A stretch of 64,000 bases of DNA from Lathyrus oleraceus (GCF_024323335.1 NC_066580.1:86909391-86973390), one strand, 5' to 3'; shown: positions 35,095 to 48,196, numbered from the stretch's first letter. Numbers and translations are program-made. Notes: generated from the letters alone by a model not told the origin.

Positions 35095-36582
35095 TGAAAT
35101 TCTGGTGTAGTCAGAATTCAGATGTTCTACTCCAAGTCATGACATCTGATCTAACATTGTAACTAATACAGCAAGATAGTTATTAACCACTGTACTAATA
35201 TGCACACGTTCACAGATGTCACGACATCTCATTCTATGTCACCCTAGAATGTATGAACGCCTGGTTCTGTGCATCAGGAAGAAAGACTCAACAGAAATCA
35301 ATCCTAGCACTCACTTCTGTTGTTTTCTTCCACAGTGATCAGCATGATGTCTTACTGTTGATTTTGGACATCATCTGTTACATTGTTCTAGTGTGTTTTT
35401 CTTTTACTTGTATTTCCTGAGTTAAAGGTTGAACACGTTAATCTAATTTCCACTTATTAGATTGCTAACAACTAGGCTATTTGTTAGGTTCATTAATTGT
35501 AGGTTAGTAGTTGGTTTCCTGGTTTTTCTCTAAGCTGTTGAATCCCTGAAGAATAGCCTGAGAAAAACACTGAACCAGAAAAACCAATCATCCTACACTT
35601 TAGCACCTGCTGTTGGGAATGAATGTCACAACATTCAGTTCGACATCCAGAACATAGCTGATTCTGTTATGTTCCTGGAAATGTTCTGTGCTAAGTTAGC
35701 AGTACTGTAAAAGACTAACTAGTCTCTACTTCAGTATCAACCTTCAGTATCAACTGTCAAAACATCCAGTTTGACAGTTTCACAATGATCCTTCAGCCAG
35801 GTCTGTTATCCTTGAAAAGAACAGACTTAAATAAATACTGAACTGAAATTAACCTGCTTATCATTCAGTATTTACTGTCCATGATGAATGTTACAACATT
35901 CTGATTGACATTTAAACAGAAGGCTATATGCCAGGTCTGTTATCATCTTGATAAGCTGACTGGAATACCTGCTGAGTTATGACAGTAATGAAAACACATG
36001 CAGAAGGAAAACAAACACAGGAAATTGTTAACCCAGTTCAGTCCAACATGACCTACATCTGGGGGCTACCAAGCCAGGAAGAAGATCCACTATTAGCAGT
36101 ATTAATTCAGAGCTAAACTCACCCGTTTACAACTCTTCACTTAATCCCTACCCAATGCAATCTATACCTAGGAACTCCTAGATAGAAACCTCCAGTTTCC
36201 ATTCCTATCACTACAAATACAATGTAATGTTAACACACCTTGAACTTGCTTCACAGCTTCATTCAAGAACAAAATCACTCTTGCCTACAGGCTTTGAGTT
36301 ATAAACACTCTCAGGATTTACCACTGAGATACACATGGTAACCTTCCCACAGATTGGGAGGTTTACCTTACACACACCCCTAAAAATTCATTCTAAGAGG
36401 CTTACAAAAACTAGGTTACAATCAGCTATTTATAACCTAATCACCCAACTGGATTTGGGCCTTCAGAAATCGCAGCAGACTTGTTCTTTGCTGTTACAAC
36501 TTCAGCAGAAAAATTCTGCTACAAACAAGGTCTTCAATCCTAGAATCTCTCCATATATATCTCCATATTATGAGCCTATATA
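35095..36582 (-). repeat. LARD 3' LTR, U3 start missing
   Basis: It matches 40494-41981 almost perfectly and then breaks off after GAGCCTATATA. The part equivalent to 41982-42235 is absent. It contains the hairpin AGATGTC-AC-GACATCT (35214-35229) and a minus-strand TATAAATA near 36428-36435. Confidence 0.9.
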
Positions 36583-39500
36583 GACAATGTAACTCAGATC
36601 ACAAGGCACAACTGTCTTCTTAACTCAGATCACAAGACACAAAAGGTAAACCCAGTTGGTGGATTTTGTGCCTGATGCCAACTTCTGTTTGCTGCCCCAT
36701 CCACAGTTGGCTTGCTTCTGGTACATTCTCAACCCCAGGACTATATTTCTCTCCCCCTTTTTAGCTAAACATTTGTAAAGGCACCCTTCACAAAACCAGA
36801 TCCAGGCGCAGCTTGCCCAAACCTTAACATACCCCATGATTCTGAGAATGGAGTGTTTTTCTTGTGAGAGGAAGAGGGCTATTGCATCCTCTAAATAGTC
36901 CAGCATGTGCTTAGGAATTTCCGGTAGAAATAAATGCTTGGTCAAGATGCATTTATTTTTGCTGAGAAACAGTCAGAGAATCACCAACAAAATCTCAGAT
37001 TATCTTTGAATACCTTTTATAGCTCTTGACTATTTCTTTTCCAAAACAGTCGTTCCAGTGCATGGAGACTATTCCATACATGCAGTCAGACACGTTGCAC
37101 GCGATGTCTTAACATTTCACGCGGCTTTTTCCTGCATTCTGCTAGTATTCAACATTTCCCAAGGTTCCTGTCATACCTCCAGTAGAGACTTGACATCTGG
37201 CACTGATACAATCAAATTCCCACACTTCAGCAGATGGTTACTCCCCCTGTACCACACAGCTGTAGCCATCTGGCTTATTCTGATTTACCAGAATTTGACA
37301 CATCACCTTCATAATTCCTACTGACTTTAAGTTTTAGAAGGAATTAGCAGCATTGTCCAGGGCAATGTCATGACATTCGGTCAGACATTCCTCAGCTCAC
37401 TCAGCCTTGACACAGCATCCTGATAACTGACAAGGTGCCATACCTGGTTATCTGAGTACACATAGACCACAAGCTTGATGATTACTTGCAGCTTCAAGGC
37501 CAGAACTCCCCCTGTCAGGGACACCCCACTTTCCTCTTGAAGATTGGAGATCACACATGGGCATATCCAACATACCACAGTTGGACCTTCACATACTTCC
37601 TGATTCATAGAGAATCCATACCACTAGATGAATGGAAAACATAAGACGCATCTTCATGTCTTCAAGAGCACACCCTCTGTTCAACCCTCTTAGCTGAACA
37701 CATTCACACTCTGTGTCAATCTCTCTTCTAACCAGAACAGAAGACCCCTTCACAAGATGTTCTAACATCAGCTGGGACATCCTTCACACCACTACAAGGC
37801 ACAACATCTGATAGTCTTCAGATGTCACTGAGTCACCAGGTTGATCAAGAAGAACCCAGACCTACATTGGGACTTATACATTTTCATCCCATTACAAGAG
37901 ATACTCTTCCATAGATAGCTCAGAACTCCTACCACAAGCTCCAAGGGATGAATAAAAAACACCTCCTTTTGTCTTCAACTTAATACTTTTCTACTCAAAA
38001 GTAATTTGTCTCAGACTTTCCTCAAGAGTAATCAGCTGCCATATGTTGATTATCTTGATTCTTCGAACTCACTTCTGAGGTAGACCAATTGCCACTGGTT
38101 GATTACCTCCTTCATGAATCCTCATATGAAAAGGTCAAATGATGCTTTTTGACCTCCCCAAGTTTATCAGACTTCTCCCAAAGATATTCTGACCTTCCAA
38201 GTGAGACTTGAACTTCAAGCTTTTTGAAGTATCCAATCTACAACCCTGTAGACCTTTCTATCTCAAGTTGATGTGCCACTTCACCAACTAAGAATCTGAT
38301 GTTGAACCAAATGTCACAACATTGTGTTTTGACATCTAGCTGTTGAATTCAGCTCCTTCTTCTGCCACTTGAAAGAACTTCCTCCCTTCACAGAACAAGA
38401 GTTCAATGTTCTCATAGACTTGATTGTGGAACCAAGTTTGAATAAACAACCTCGATCCTGCAGGTTTGCAGTTAAGTCATCCAAGCTCACACCTTGATGA
38501 ATCCCTGCTTCTTCTCCAAAGACATCAGACATTTTGATGTATGAGTCTTCAGAAGGAACAGTTAGAAACTATCCCTTCAGCTATGCCAAGGATTCCTCTT
38601 CCTAAAGCAAGGCTGTTTCCATGATGTCAAGACTGCTGCCACTTGTTCTTGACTTCACAGTGTGCATAAGCTAATGCACTTCCTTACCTAGATCAGAAAT
38701 AAACTGATCCAAGTAACCACCATCAAGACTATGATGTCTTCTTCTTCTTGTACATACCAAGGCTGAACATGTTTCTTGCCAGGAAACCTTTTAGAGATCA
38801 TATGCTTTTGCTGCCACCAAAGAGATAGATCATAAGCCAATGTACTCTCCTTCCTGTGATTCTGCACAGGGTCTTGAAGAAGTGATGTTCCAACATCTTT
38901 AAGAACATCAGTTATCTTGAGCTCCAAGGATAATCAATTAAACACTTGTACTTGGCACAAGTAGACATTGATCTTAAATCCTTTCCCAATTATCCTTTCA
39001 GATACTTCCACCATAAGAATACTTTGAAAGTACTCTTCTTGTGTCAACATCTTCTGCTTGCAAGCACCTAGACAATTTTGAAGGTCTTCCCAGATTAAAT
39101 TCACCCTTAGGAATGAGAGAGATGAATTCTTCCTTGCAAATGTGTCACACAACCACCAGAACCCATGTGACACAGGTCAACAGCCAACCAGACCCTAGGC
39201 TGACCAAATGTGAGGAGGTTAACCAAGACTCCCCCTCAACTTAACAACCATGGAAACTTCACACCAATATCCATGCATTGTACAGACATGTCTCAACATG
39301 ACATACTCCATCCCTACCAGTGGTAACTAACTCTATGAGTCATACCTACGCATACTCCTATCACACCAATCAGACTGTTAGCTGACCATAAGTACTAGAG
39401 GAACACCAGTCAATAACAGATATGCATTGCCAGAGCATACTACATCAACCAACCTATGAATCTTCATATTCTCACTCCTTGAAAGAACTGCCACTTCTGA

Positions 39501-40493
39501 TCGTGGTGCTTGAAGAGCAAGATTCATGGTCCCAATCCTCTTAAATGAAGTAGCAGTCAGGTTACCCCATTGATGACTGCTAACATCCGGAGGACTTGTC
39601 TTCCAACACTCCATAATACTCCAGAGAACAGCTATCCAGCCCTGATCAATCTACAGGAGTAGGACAAGCAGCAGGAAATTGCGCAATGTCACATTTCACC
39701 CAGCTCCACTTCTAGAGACCAGACCTCTACATGTGACCTTCTTGAGCATACACACAGTTGACCCTACCCTTGTCAACTTAGCCCACACAGATGTCTCCTC
39801 TTCCAGGTCAGGAGTAGGTTCCAAACTAGATTATCCCTTTGTTTGACACCTAAAAACATATGTTCTTCAACCAGCAGCTGCATACTTGTTGAACACCATG
39901 TTCTAACATCACATAGAACATTGGTTCCACCTCCTTGGAACAGACCCTCCTTGAAAGACTTCAAGGTCTTCATATACACTACCCAAGAGTGTAAAAGAAT
40001 CAGTGATCAGGTGATTCTTACCATCCTAATGTGAGAACATCATGATGAGTGGACTTGAGGAGACTCAAGTATCTTTGACATCTTCAGTAGATTATGATGA
40101 GATCTTGAATACAGCAGCCTTTCATCCACATGAGGGGAAACAACATCAGAGTTTGAGTTTTGCCAGGTATTATGCAGCGGAAATCATAATACAACTCAAC
40201 CTATGAACACACACTTCACCAGATCAGCCTCCAAGACCATACCAAGTTTGAATGTGATTCAATACTGGCACAGCTGTCCCACACACAGGCCAATTGCCAC
40301 CCTCCAGAGACAGGTACACACCATTCCTGTCATGAACAGTCCATCCACCTACTTCAAGGGACCATTCAGGGAAATTACAGAACCTTTCACAGGTTCCAGC
40401 ATCAGTACTAACATAACTCCTTGCAAGATACCAGAAAGTATCACCCATGGATCTCATCCAGAAACAGAACAGGATGCCTGCTCTGATACCAAT
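36583..40493 (-). other. LARD interior, ORF-poor
   Basis: Neither strand has an ORF over about 106 residues, and none resembles a retrotransposon or host protein that I know. The leader next to the primer site (40480-40420) follows SIRE-A for ~50 bases and then departs. Minus-strand purine runs (GGGGGAG-type) occur near 39235, 37510, 37245 and 36756, as in Sirevirus 3' regions. A perfect palindrome AATGTCATGACATT lies at 37364-37377. A ~22-bp direct repeat (TAACTCAGATCACAAGRCAC) lies at 36591-36641, next to the LTR break. Confidence 0.75.
40481..40493 (-). promoter_or_regulatory. Primer-binding site of LARD (initiator tRNA-Met)
   Basis: The minus strand reads TTGGTATCAGAGC adjoining the LTR end, identical to the primer site of SIRE-A. 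Confidence 0.88.
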
Positions 40494-42235
40494 TGAAATT
40501 CTGGTGTAGTCAGAATTCAGATGTTCTACTCCAAGTCATGACATCTGATCTAACATTGTAACTAATATAGCAAGATAGTTATTAACCACTGTACTAATAT
40601 GCACACGTTCACAGATGTCACGACATCTCATTCTATGTCACCCTAGAATGTATGAACGCCTGGTTCTATGCATCAGGAAGAAAGACTCAACAGAAATCAA
40701 TCCTAGCACTCACTTCTGTTGTTTTCTTCCACAGTGATCAGCATGATGTCTTACTGTTGATTTTGGACATCATCTGTTACATTGTTCTAGTGTGTTTTTA
40801 TTTTACTTGTATTTCCTGAGTTAAAGGTTGAACACGTTAATCTAATTTCCACTTATTAGATTGCTAACAACTAGGCTATTTGTTAGGTTCATTAATTGTA
40901 GGTTAGTAGTTGGTTTCCTGGTTTTTCTCTAAGCTGTTGAATCCCTGAAGAATAGCCTGAGAAAAACACTGAACCAGAAAAACCAATCATCCTACACTTT
41001 AGCACCTGCTGTTGGGAATGAATGTCACAACATTCAGTTCGACATCCAGAACATAGCTGATTCTGTTATGTTCCTGGAAATGTTCTGTGCTAAGTTAGCA
41101 GTACTGTAAAAGACTAACTAGTCTCTACTTCAGTATCAACCTTCAGTATCAACTGTCAAAACATCCAGTTTGACAGTTTCACAATGATCCTTCAGCCAGG
41201 TCTGTTATCCTTGAAAAGAACAGACTTAAATAAATACTGAACTGAAATTAACCTGCTTATCATTCAGTATCTACTGTCCATGATGAATGTTACAACATTC
41301 TGATTGACATTCAAACAGAAGGCTATATGCCAGGTCTGTTATCATCTTGATAAGCTGACTAGAATACCTGCTGAGTTATGACAGTAATGAAAACACATGC
41401 AGAAGGAAAACAAACACAGGAAATTGTTAACCCAGTTCAGTCCAACATGACCTACATCTGGGGGCTACCAAGCCAGGAAGAAGATCCACTATTAGCAGTA
41501 TTAATTCAGAGCTAAACTCACCCGTTTACAACTCTTCACTTAATCCCTACCCAATGCAATCTATACCTAGGAACTCCTAGATAGAAACCTCCAGTTTCCA
41601 TTCCTATCACTACAAATACAATGTAATGTTAACACACCTTGAACTTGCTTCACAGCTTCATTCAAGAACAAAATCACTCTTGCCTACAGGCTTTGAGTTA
41701 CAAACACTCTCAGGATTTACCACTGAGATACACATGGTAACCTTCCCACAGATTGGGAGGTTTACCTTACACACACCCCTAAAAATTCATTCTAAGAGGC
41801 TTACAAAAACTAGGTTACAATCAGCTATTTATAACCTAATCACCCAACTGGATTTGGGCCTTCAGAAATCGCAGCAGACTTGTTCTTTGCTGTTACAACT
41901 TCAGCAGAAAAATTCTGCTACAAACAAGGTCTTCAATCCTAGAATCTCTCCATATATATCTCCATATTATGAGCCTATATATCTTCTGATTGAGTCTTCA
42001 AGACCTCCACATGGGAGTTGGGATATTCACCAGATATCCTTGCTGATCCCAGAATATATACTGAATTAATTAATTCAGTTTTCTACACATGTGCGATGTC
42101 ACAGATCTGATGTCGTGACATCGTACATGACATGTTGGTCCAGATGTTGAATTTCTTCAACCCAACATATTAAAACAACAGAGATGATTACATTATTTGT
42201 TTTCTAAAATTAATGCCAATCCTAAGGAATTAACA
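40494..42235 (-). repeat. LARD 5' LTR (1.74 kb, complete)
   Basis: It has TG...CA ends and the palindromic elements at about 40613-40628 and GATGTCGTGACATC (42109-42122). A minus-strand TATAAATA is near 41827-41834. Confidence 0.9.
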
Positions 42236-42240
42236 ATAAG
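42236..42240 (+). repeat. Target-site duplicate of LARD, right
   Basis: ATAAG, matching 35090-35094. Confidence 0.92.
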
Positions 42241-45200
42241 GTTGCTGATAAGAACCTCTCATAGAATGCACACACACTGGAATAATAGAACAGGCGAAGG
42301 AAGATGGAGGAAGGGGACTCGACAGGATATCGCATCCTGGGCCTACGTAGTTTGTCAGAAACAAACATCAGGGTCGACGTAGTTCGGGGAAATGGGGAAC
42401 GGGCTCGCTAGGATATCGCATCCTATGCCTACGTATCTCATATGGAATGAGAATCAGAGCTACCGTAGTTCGGCTAACGCACGCCGAAACAAAACACAAC
42501 ACAAAGACGCTGAGACGTCAAAACAAAGACACAACTGGAAACAGACTGCCAATGGCTGGTCTTACATCAGACTCCAAACAAAGAAACACAAACAGGAAAC
42601 CGAATGCCAATTGCTTGACTTACATCAGACTCCAAACAAACAAACACCAACAGGAAACCGAATGCCAATCGCTGGACTTACATCAGACTCCACACACACA
42701 CACAAGAGGAAAAGGTTATCAAACAGACAGGCTAATAGGGAGTCTGGAACTCGAGCCTAATAGCTGTCAAGCAAACACACAAAAAGAAAAGAAAAGGTTG
42801 CCCAGAGAGATCTAGCACGATCTCCTGCCTACGTACCTCATCTGGTATGAGGATCAGGGCTACGTAGTTCCCCTGAACAGGGGAGAAATTTCTATCCTAA
42901 CCAGAGACTGGGAAATAACAAACTAAAAGGGAGACTGACTCGAGCGTAATAGTTGTCACGTAATCCACAATAGTCCTAGGTTGAGGTTTCTAACGAGAGT
43001 TTGACTCACACATGCAGTGAGTCAACTCAAGTCTATCTCTACGTACATTCAACTTCCTTGAAAGTTGATCATACGACTCCTACAGAAAGGAGATGAGAAG
43101 CAAAAGCAGATAAACATCAAAAGCAATCATCACACACTATACGCAAACAAGCGGCTCATACAAGGTTGGGCTTTAATCAAGGGGTCATATCAACCTTGAC
43201 AAACAAGCCAACACTGGAAAGGGTGTCCGAGGCTCTTAACCACTAACATCGACCGGCAGGGTGAGCAGATGAAAGGTAATGAGGGTTGGACCTTATAGCT
43301 CTTAACCCGGGCTTGGGTGAGCTTGAATCAATGAAAGTGTGGGAGTCCAGAATGAGGAACTCTATTCCACAATGACTGACTCTATATACAAGATTTTGGG
43401 TGTTTATTCAAAATGCATCAGCACGTAGTGCGAGCAAGATGAAAGACTCAACTGAATAACAGGGGATGGATTTCACATCCCTTCTATCTGCCAATGCCTC
43501 TTCACTTTGGAGGTCTTTACATGTAACCATGCCTCATTGAGGTCTTTAGCACAAAATTAAACAATCAAGAACATGGCCTCTTAAGGAGGGCTTCAGACAG
43601 GTGCCTACCAAAGATAGCAGGTCTTCTAGACTACATGGAGTTCAAGAGATTACCTAAGTGGTATGCCAACCACAAGCAAAGCAAAGCAACTCAAGTAATG
43701 AGTTAAAGCGGCTAAAGTACCTGTAAGAAAATCAAACAAGTCAATATTCACATTCAGACAACCAAACAATCAACAACAGTCAGACAATCCCAATATGCAC
43801 AACAAGTAAGCCATAGAAGGAAAACACTCAAGTGATTCACTACCAAAGGACTTACAAAACAACCAAAGGTTAGTAAACAAGGGAAATAGCAAAGCTCAAA
43901 TGATGAGGCAACATCAACCATGTAGATGAATGCTTGATCCTGAAAGACAAAGCTCAAATTGTGAGTTCAAACCCTTAGGGCAAAGCCTAGGGTCAAAGGT
44001 GAAGCAAAAAATCAAAACAGCAACCAATATTCAACATAAAGCTCATTTAAACAAGTGACAACATGTCCTAAAAAGGACCAAATCAAAAGCATTAAGCAAA
44101 GTCATTAATTGCATAAGATAAGGCAAAAGGTACACAAGGTGATCACAATTGGACATGAAGAATCAAAATTCCAAATTAAAACAGAAATGAATCAAACAAT
44201 TCTGGAAATTTTTATGTGCATACAACATGTCAAATATAATCATCATGCCAAAAATCAGAATCAACAGAACTCAATTAACCTAGAAATGAAAATGCACAAT
44301 TATGACATCAAATTGTGTGACACACATTGTCACACCATACAATCATGTGACTACACATAAATGAAAAATGATAAAAATACACAACCAAGCCTCAAAAATC
44401 AATCAACATGTTAGGAATCAGTGTACCAAATTTCAAGTCAATTGGCCAATGTATGAGCATTTCACAATAGAATGAATGAAGCATGTCACATTTGCATACA
44501 TGTTCAAAGAAGCCAACACAATTAAAATTCCAGAAACGAAAAAATCATGAAATCACAACCATAAAATAGTATACACTTCAAGGAGCATGTGAGAAAAAAT
44601 TTGGAATTATTTGGATTAATTTTCAATTTGTTATGATTTTTTGAAGTTGGAGAAAAATAATGGAATAAAAATGAAAAAATAATATGGAAAATGATAAAAG
44701 TTGGAAATGCAGCAGCCAGGGATCGAAGTGAGGTACAGCGCTGCCCAAAACGACGTCGTTTTGGGCTTGCCCTAGCGCAAGTTGCAGGTGGCGGCGCTAC
44801 TGTTCACAACGGTGGTTCATGCGGTGGTTTCCACCGTCTTCTTCGTGAAGACGGTGGTGCTACTGTTCATATATTTTTTTTTTGCAGAATTTTATAAAAT
44901 TTATATCGTTGGAAAGGTCTTGATGAGTACATTCCAAATATCATAAAAACTAAGCCTAATTCTCAACATATTTCACGAATCGAAGGAAAGAACATTGGAT
45001 CTACAAACTTTAAATCAACATAACTTCTTCATTTTTTATCCAAATTTCATGAAATTTATATCAGAATAACCAGTGATGAAAGCTCTACAAGTTTATGTAC
45101 ATAAACTCAAGATTTATGAGATTCGAATTTCCAACCTCTTGAAGATCAATCAATGGCAGCAGCGTGTTCAAGGCCTTGCAAGCTCCAGAATCACTCCTAT

Positions 45201-46750
45201 ATTGATGTTATGAAGTCTGAAGTTGAAATTGAAGCTTGAAACGAACTAGATCTTGATTAATTTGCCATTTCCATCTTCATGTTCATGTATTGAGTATGCA
45301 CAATTCTTCACCAATTTCCATAAAAAATGACTGATTCATGCTCCAAATTCCATGCAGATGATGAATCTATCAAGAAAATGTGTGGTTGTGTGGAGAAAAT
45401 TTGAATTCCAATGAGAGAGAATTTTGGAGGGAAATTTTTTTCTAGATCTAGAACTTGTGATTATGCCAAATTCTGTTATGATTAAGGCTTTATACTATTC
45501 ACTAATCATGCTGAAAAATTAATTAGGCAATGGTTAATTAAAAGTTAATGAGAATGAGGTGTTTTAGCAAATTTGGAAAAGTGTGGTGCATGGCCTAATT
45601 TGGACATGAATAGTAACATGCAATGGTCCATTTTCACTCAAAATCACCTAATGAACACGATGGCAATGGTATTTTGTTCATATGATGTACCAATTTTAAA
45701 TTTGTCATTTTCCCTCCAAAATGCACTTGAATTAGCACATGATCATATGATTAAATTTCATGCAATGCAATGTTGGATTTGGAAAATACAGGTCAAGACA
45801 AGAAATTTGCAAAAAGAGTGGTTTCATTTGGAGTTTTGAGTCAAAAGTTATGGCACTTTGAAGTTCCATGCATACTTCATGATCATTTGGCCATATCTCC
45901 TCAACCATTCATCATAAATTCTTGATCTTGGACTTTTTGGAAATGGGAGAGAAAGATCTTCAACTTTTATGTTGGACAAAAATTCATTTGAAGCTTCTTT
46001 GATGATGTAAAATCAAGTTGAATTTGGACCAAAATCTTTCCATTTTTGGAAACTTTAAATTACAGGTCATTTTCCATTTTGGGAAACTTTTGCACTAACC
46101 TCAAATTCTTCAAGATATATGTTTGTAATGACAAACGAACCTCTTTTGAACATGAATGAGATGTTGAAACTCATTTCTCCACCTCATAACCCACAGTTGA
46201 CTTTCTGTTGACTTTCTGGTTGATAGATAATCTAGAAATGCTCTGATCAGCTTGAGCCTCAACCACTGGAGGAATTGGCTCAGAAATGAAACCCTAGCTC
46301 AAATTAGCTCAATAAGATAACCACATGATCCTTAAACCCAAGAAACAACCTCATCTCTTTGAGAAACCCTGACTGGCAGACTGGCACTGATTAGGGTTGA
46401 CCAGAGGTCAAAACCCTAATCCCAAGGAATCTGAGCATGAACAATGAACCCCTAGAGGATGACATAACCATGATGATGATGATGTACCCTTTCAATCAAG
46501 ACTATGCTCAACCTCCTTGAAGGACCAAGAAACCCTAATTGAATCACAAACCCTCAGATGGTTAGTGATCAATCCATGAGACCCTCAGGCTTGAATCTCT
46601 TAACCTCTCTATCTTCTGAGAAAGACTTAGGAGGATGACCTGTTTATTTTCACATGATATGCAATATGCAAATGCCTAATGTCCTAAAACATGAAATGCA
46701 ATATGCTGAGTTAGTCCCAAGAAGAGGAGGGCAAATTTTGAGGTGTTACA

Positions 46751-46755
46751 GGAAC
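46751..46755 (+). repeat. Target-site duplicate of Ogre-2, right
   Basis: GGAAC, matching 18049-18053; the env-like frame of SIRE-A resumes here. Confidence 0.93.
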
Positions 46756-48196
46756 CTCATGCTGATAAAGATGATGACTCATCTAGATTAGAAAAGGAAG
46801 TTGCTGCTGAAGGGCTATGCTCTCTAGGTAAAACCCTACCTAGTAATAATCCAGCAAATATGTCTCAGGAGAAGGTTATTGACCTAGAGGAAGAAAGCTC
46901 TGAAGAAGAGGATGATCCTTTGGTTAATCTTGTAAAACCTAGTGTAGCTGAGAAACTAAGAACTAGGAAAGGGAAAAATGTGGCTAAAATGAGAACATGA
47001 AGAGTGAAGAAGACTGCTGGTATAGGACCCTCAAAATCTTTGAGCAAAGTTGAGGTTAGAAAAAGGAAAGAAAGAGATAGCTCTGACTCTGAGGAAGATG
47101 TCGAAGACGATGTCCCAGACATCTCCCCTGCAAAAAGGCAGGTTGTTCAGAAGTCTCATGGCAAGGCTGCTGCTGTGCACCTAGACAATATCTCATTTCA
47201 TTTAGAAGATGGTGCAGCAAAATGGAAATTTGTCATCCAGAGGAGAGTAGCTATTGAAAGAGAGCTTGGAAAAGAGGCTGTTGAGGTAAAGGAGGTAATT
47301 GAGTTGATAAAAAATGTTGGACTAATGAAGACTGTGGTAGCTCTACCCCAATGTTATGAGGGGTTGGTAAAAGAGTTTATTGTTACTATCCCTGAGGATA
47401 TTCATGAAAAGAGCAGCAGGGAGTTCTGCAAGGTATTTGTAAGGGGAAAATGTGTGAAATTCTCACCAAGTATCATCAACAAGTTCCTAGGAAGAGGAAC
47501 GGATGGAGGAGTAGACCTAAAGACTACAGACAATGAGATCTGTAGGGTTATCACAGCTGGCCAAGTTAAGGAATGGACTAGTAGGAATCACTTATCAGCT
47601 GGAAAGCTCACTGTTAAATATGCATTGGCTCAGCTAATTGGGTGCCTACTAATCATGTCTCTACCATCTCCATTAGTCTTGGAAGAATCATTCATGCAAT
47701 TGGAACAAGGGTTAACTATGATTTTGGCAAGTTTATATTTGATCAAACCATCAGACATGCTTCTACAAATGCTGTGAAGTTACCCATTGCCTTCCCTTCC
47801 CTTATTTGTGGCATTATCCTGAACCAACAACCAGGCATCCTGAGTACAAGTGACATTCCAAGCAAGAGAAAGTCCCCTATATCCATTCATTATAAGTTGT
47901 TTGAGGGAAGTCATGTCAATGATGTCATGGCATCTGTCAGAAGGGAGCCCACATCTCAAGGGAGCTTGATTGATCAACTAAAAGAAAACTGCAAGGAATT
48001 GGATAATGGTATAAGGGGGGCCAAGGCTAGAAAAGAAGCTTTAGAAGCTCTTATCTGTAGCCTGGAAAAGGAAGAAATAGAAAAGGCTGGGAAGGACTCA
48101 AATGCAAGATCAATATCCCAATCCAGTGGCAGCCCTGGAAGCTCTGAAGACTCTGAAGGTGAAGGTGAAGGTGAAGGTGATACTTCTTCTGATTAA

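Larger units (their letters stand above)
35095..42235 (-). mobile_element. LARD: non-autonomous Sirevirus-like LTR element without gag-pol
   Basis: On the minus strand: 5' LTR (42235-40494, TGTTAATTCC to CCAGAATTTCA), Met-tRNA primer site, 3.9-kb interior and a 3' LTR (36582-35095) lacking its first 254 bp. Target duplicates are ATAAG. The LTR ends, primer site and first ~50 bases of leader resemble SIRE-A, so it probably used Sirevirus proteins in trans. No gag, protease, integrase or RT can be recognised in the interior. The LTRs differ at 7 of 1488 positions (0.5%), making it the youngest insertion in the window. Confidence 0.88.
18054..46750 (-). mobile_element. Ogre-2: near-complete Ogre element (Ty3/gypsy, Tat), minus strand
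   Basis: On the minus strand: 5' LTR (46750 down to 34866, split by LARD), tRNA-Arg-type primer site, leader, ORF1, gag, protease, a probable intron, RT, RNase H, a second RNase H, integrase, a long 3' region, polypurine tract and 3' LTR (22785-18054). Target duplicates are GGAAC. Without LARD it is about 21.6 kb, a normal Ogre size. In a ~640-bp sample the LTRs differ at 12 sites (about 1.9%), mostly transitions. It is the most complete element here, but every ORF has stops. Confidence 0.95.
34866..46750 (-). repeat. Ogre-2 5' LTR, split by LARD
   Basis: The two parts 34866-35094 and 42241-46750 join into a 4.74-kb LTR matching 18054-22785. The break lies between AGAATAAG and GTTGCTGAT, which are adjacent in the other LTR (18273-18290). 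A perfect 24-bp palindrome is at 44743-44766. Confidence 0.93.
17744..48196 (+). pseudogene. SIRE-A env-like ORF, split by Ogre-2
   Basis: The first exon-like part is 17744-18053 and the rest is 46756-48196; the frame joins exactly across Ogre-2 and one target duplicate. Such an ORF downstream of pol is a hallmark of many legume Sireviruses (SIRE1 group); its envelope role has never been demonstrated. The product starts Ser-rich (MSQHPSSSGS) and has acidic runs (EEESSEEEDD). Its globular core near 47200-47660 matches what databases call a putative plant transposon protein domain. It ends with a helical segment (47960-48100) and an acidic GEGEGEG tail. Breaks are the Ogre-2 insertion, TGA at 46998-47000 and a frameshift near 47640. 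I see no clear signal peptide or membrane segment, which argues against a typical envelope protein. Confidence 0.85.

Noticed and set aside
36583..40493. Possible captured host gene inside LARD
   Set aside because: No long ORF, no exon-like pattern and no recognised domain on either strand; kept as an unexplained interior only.
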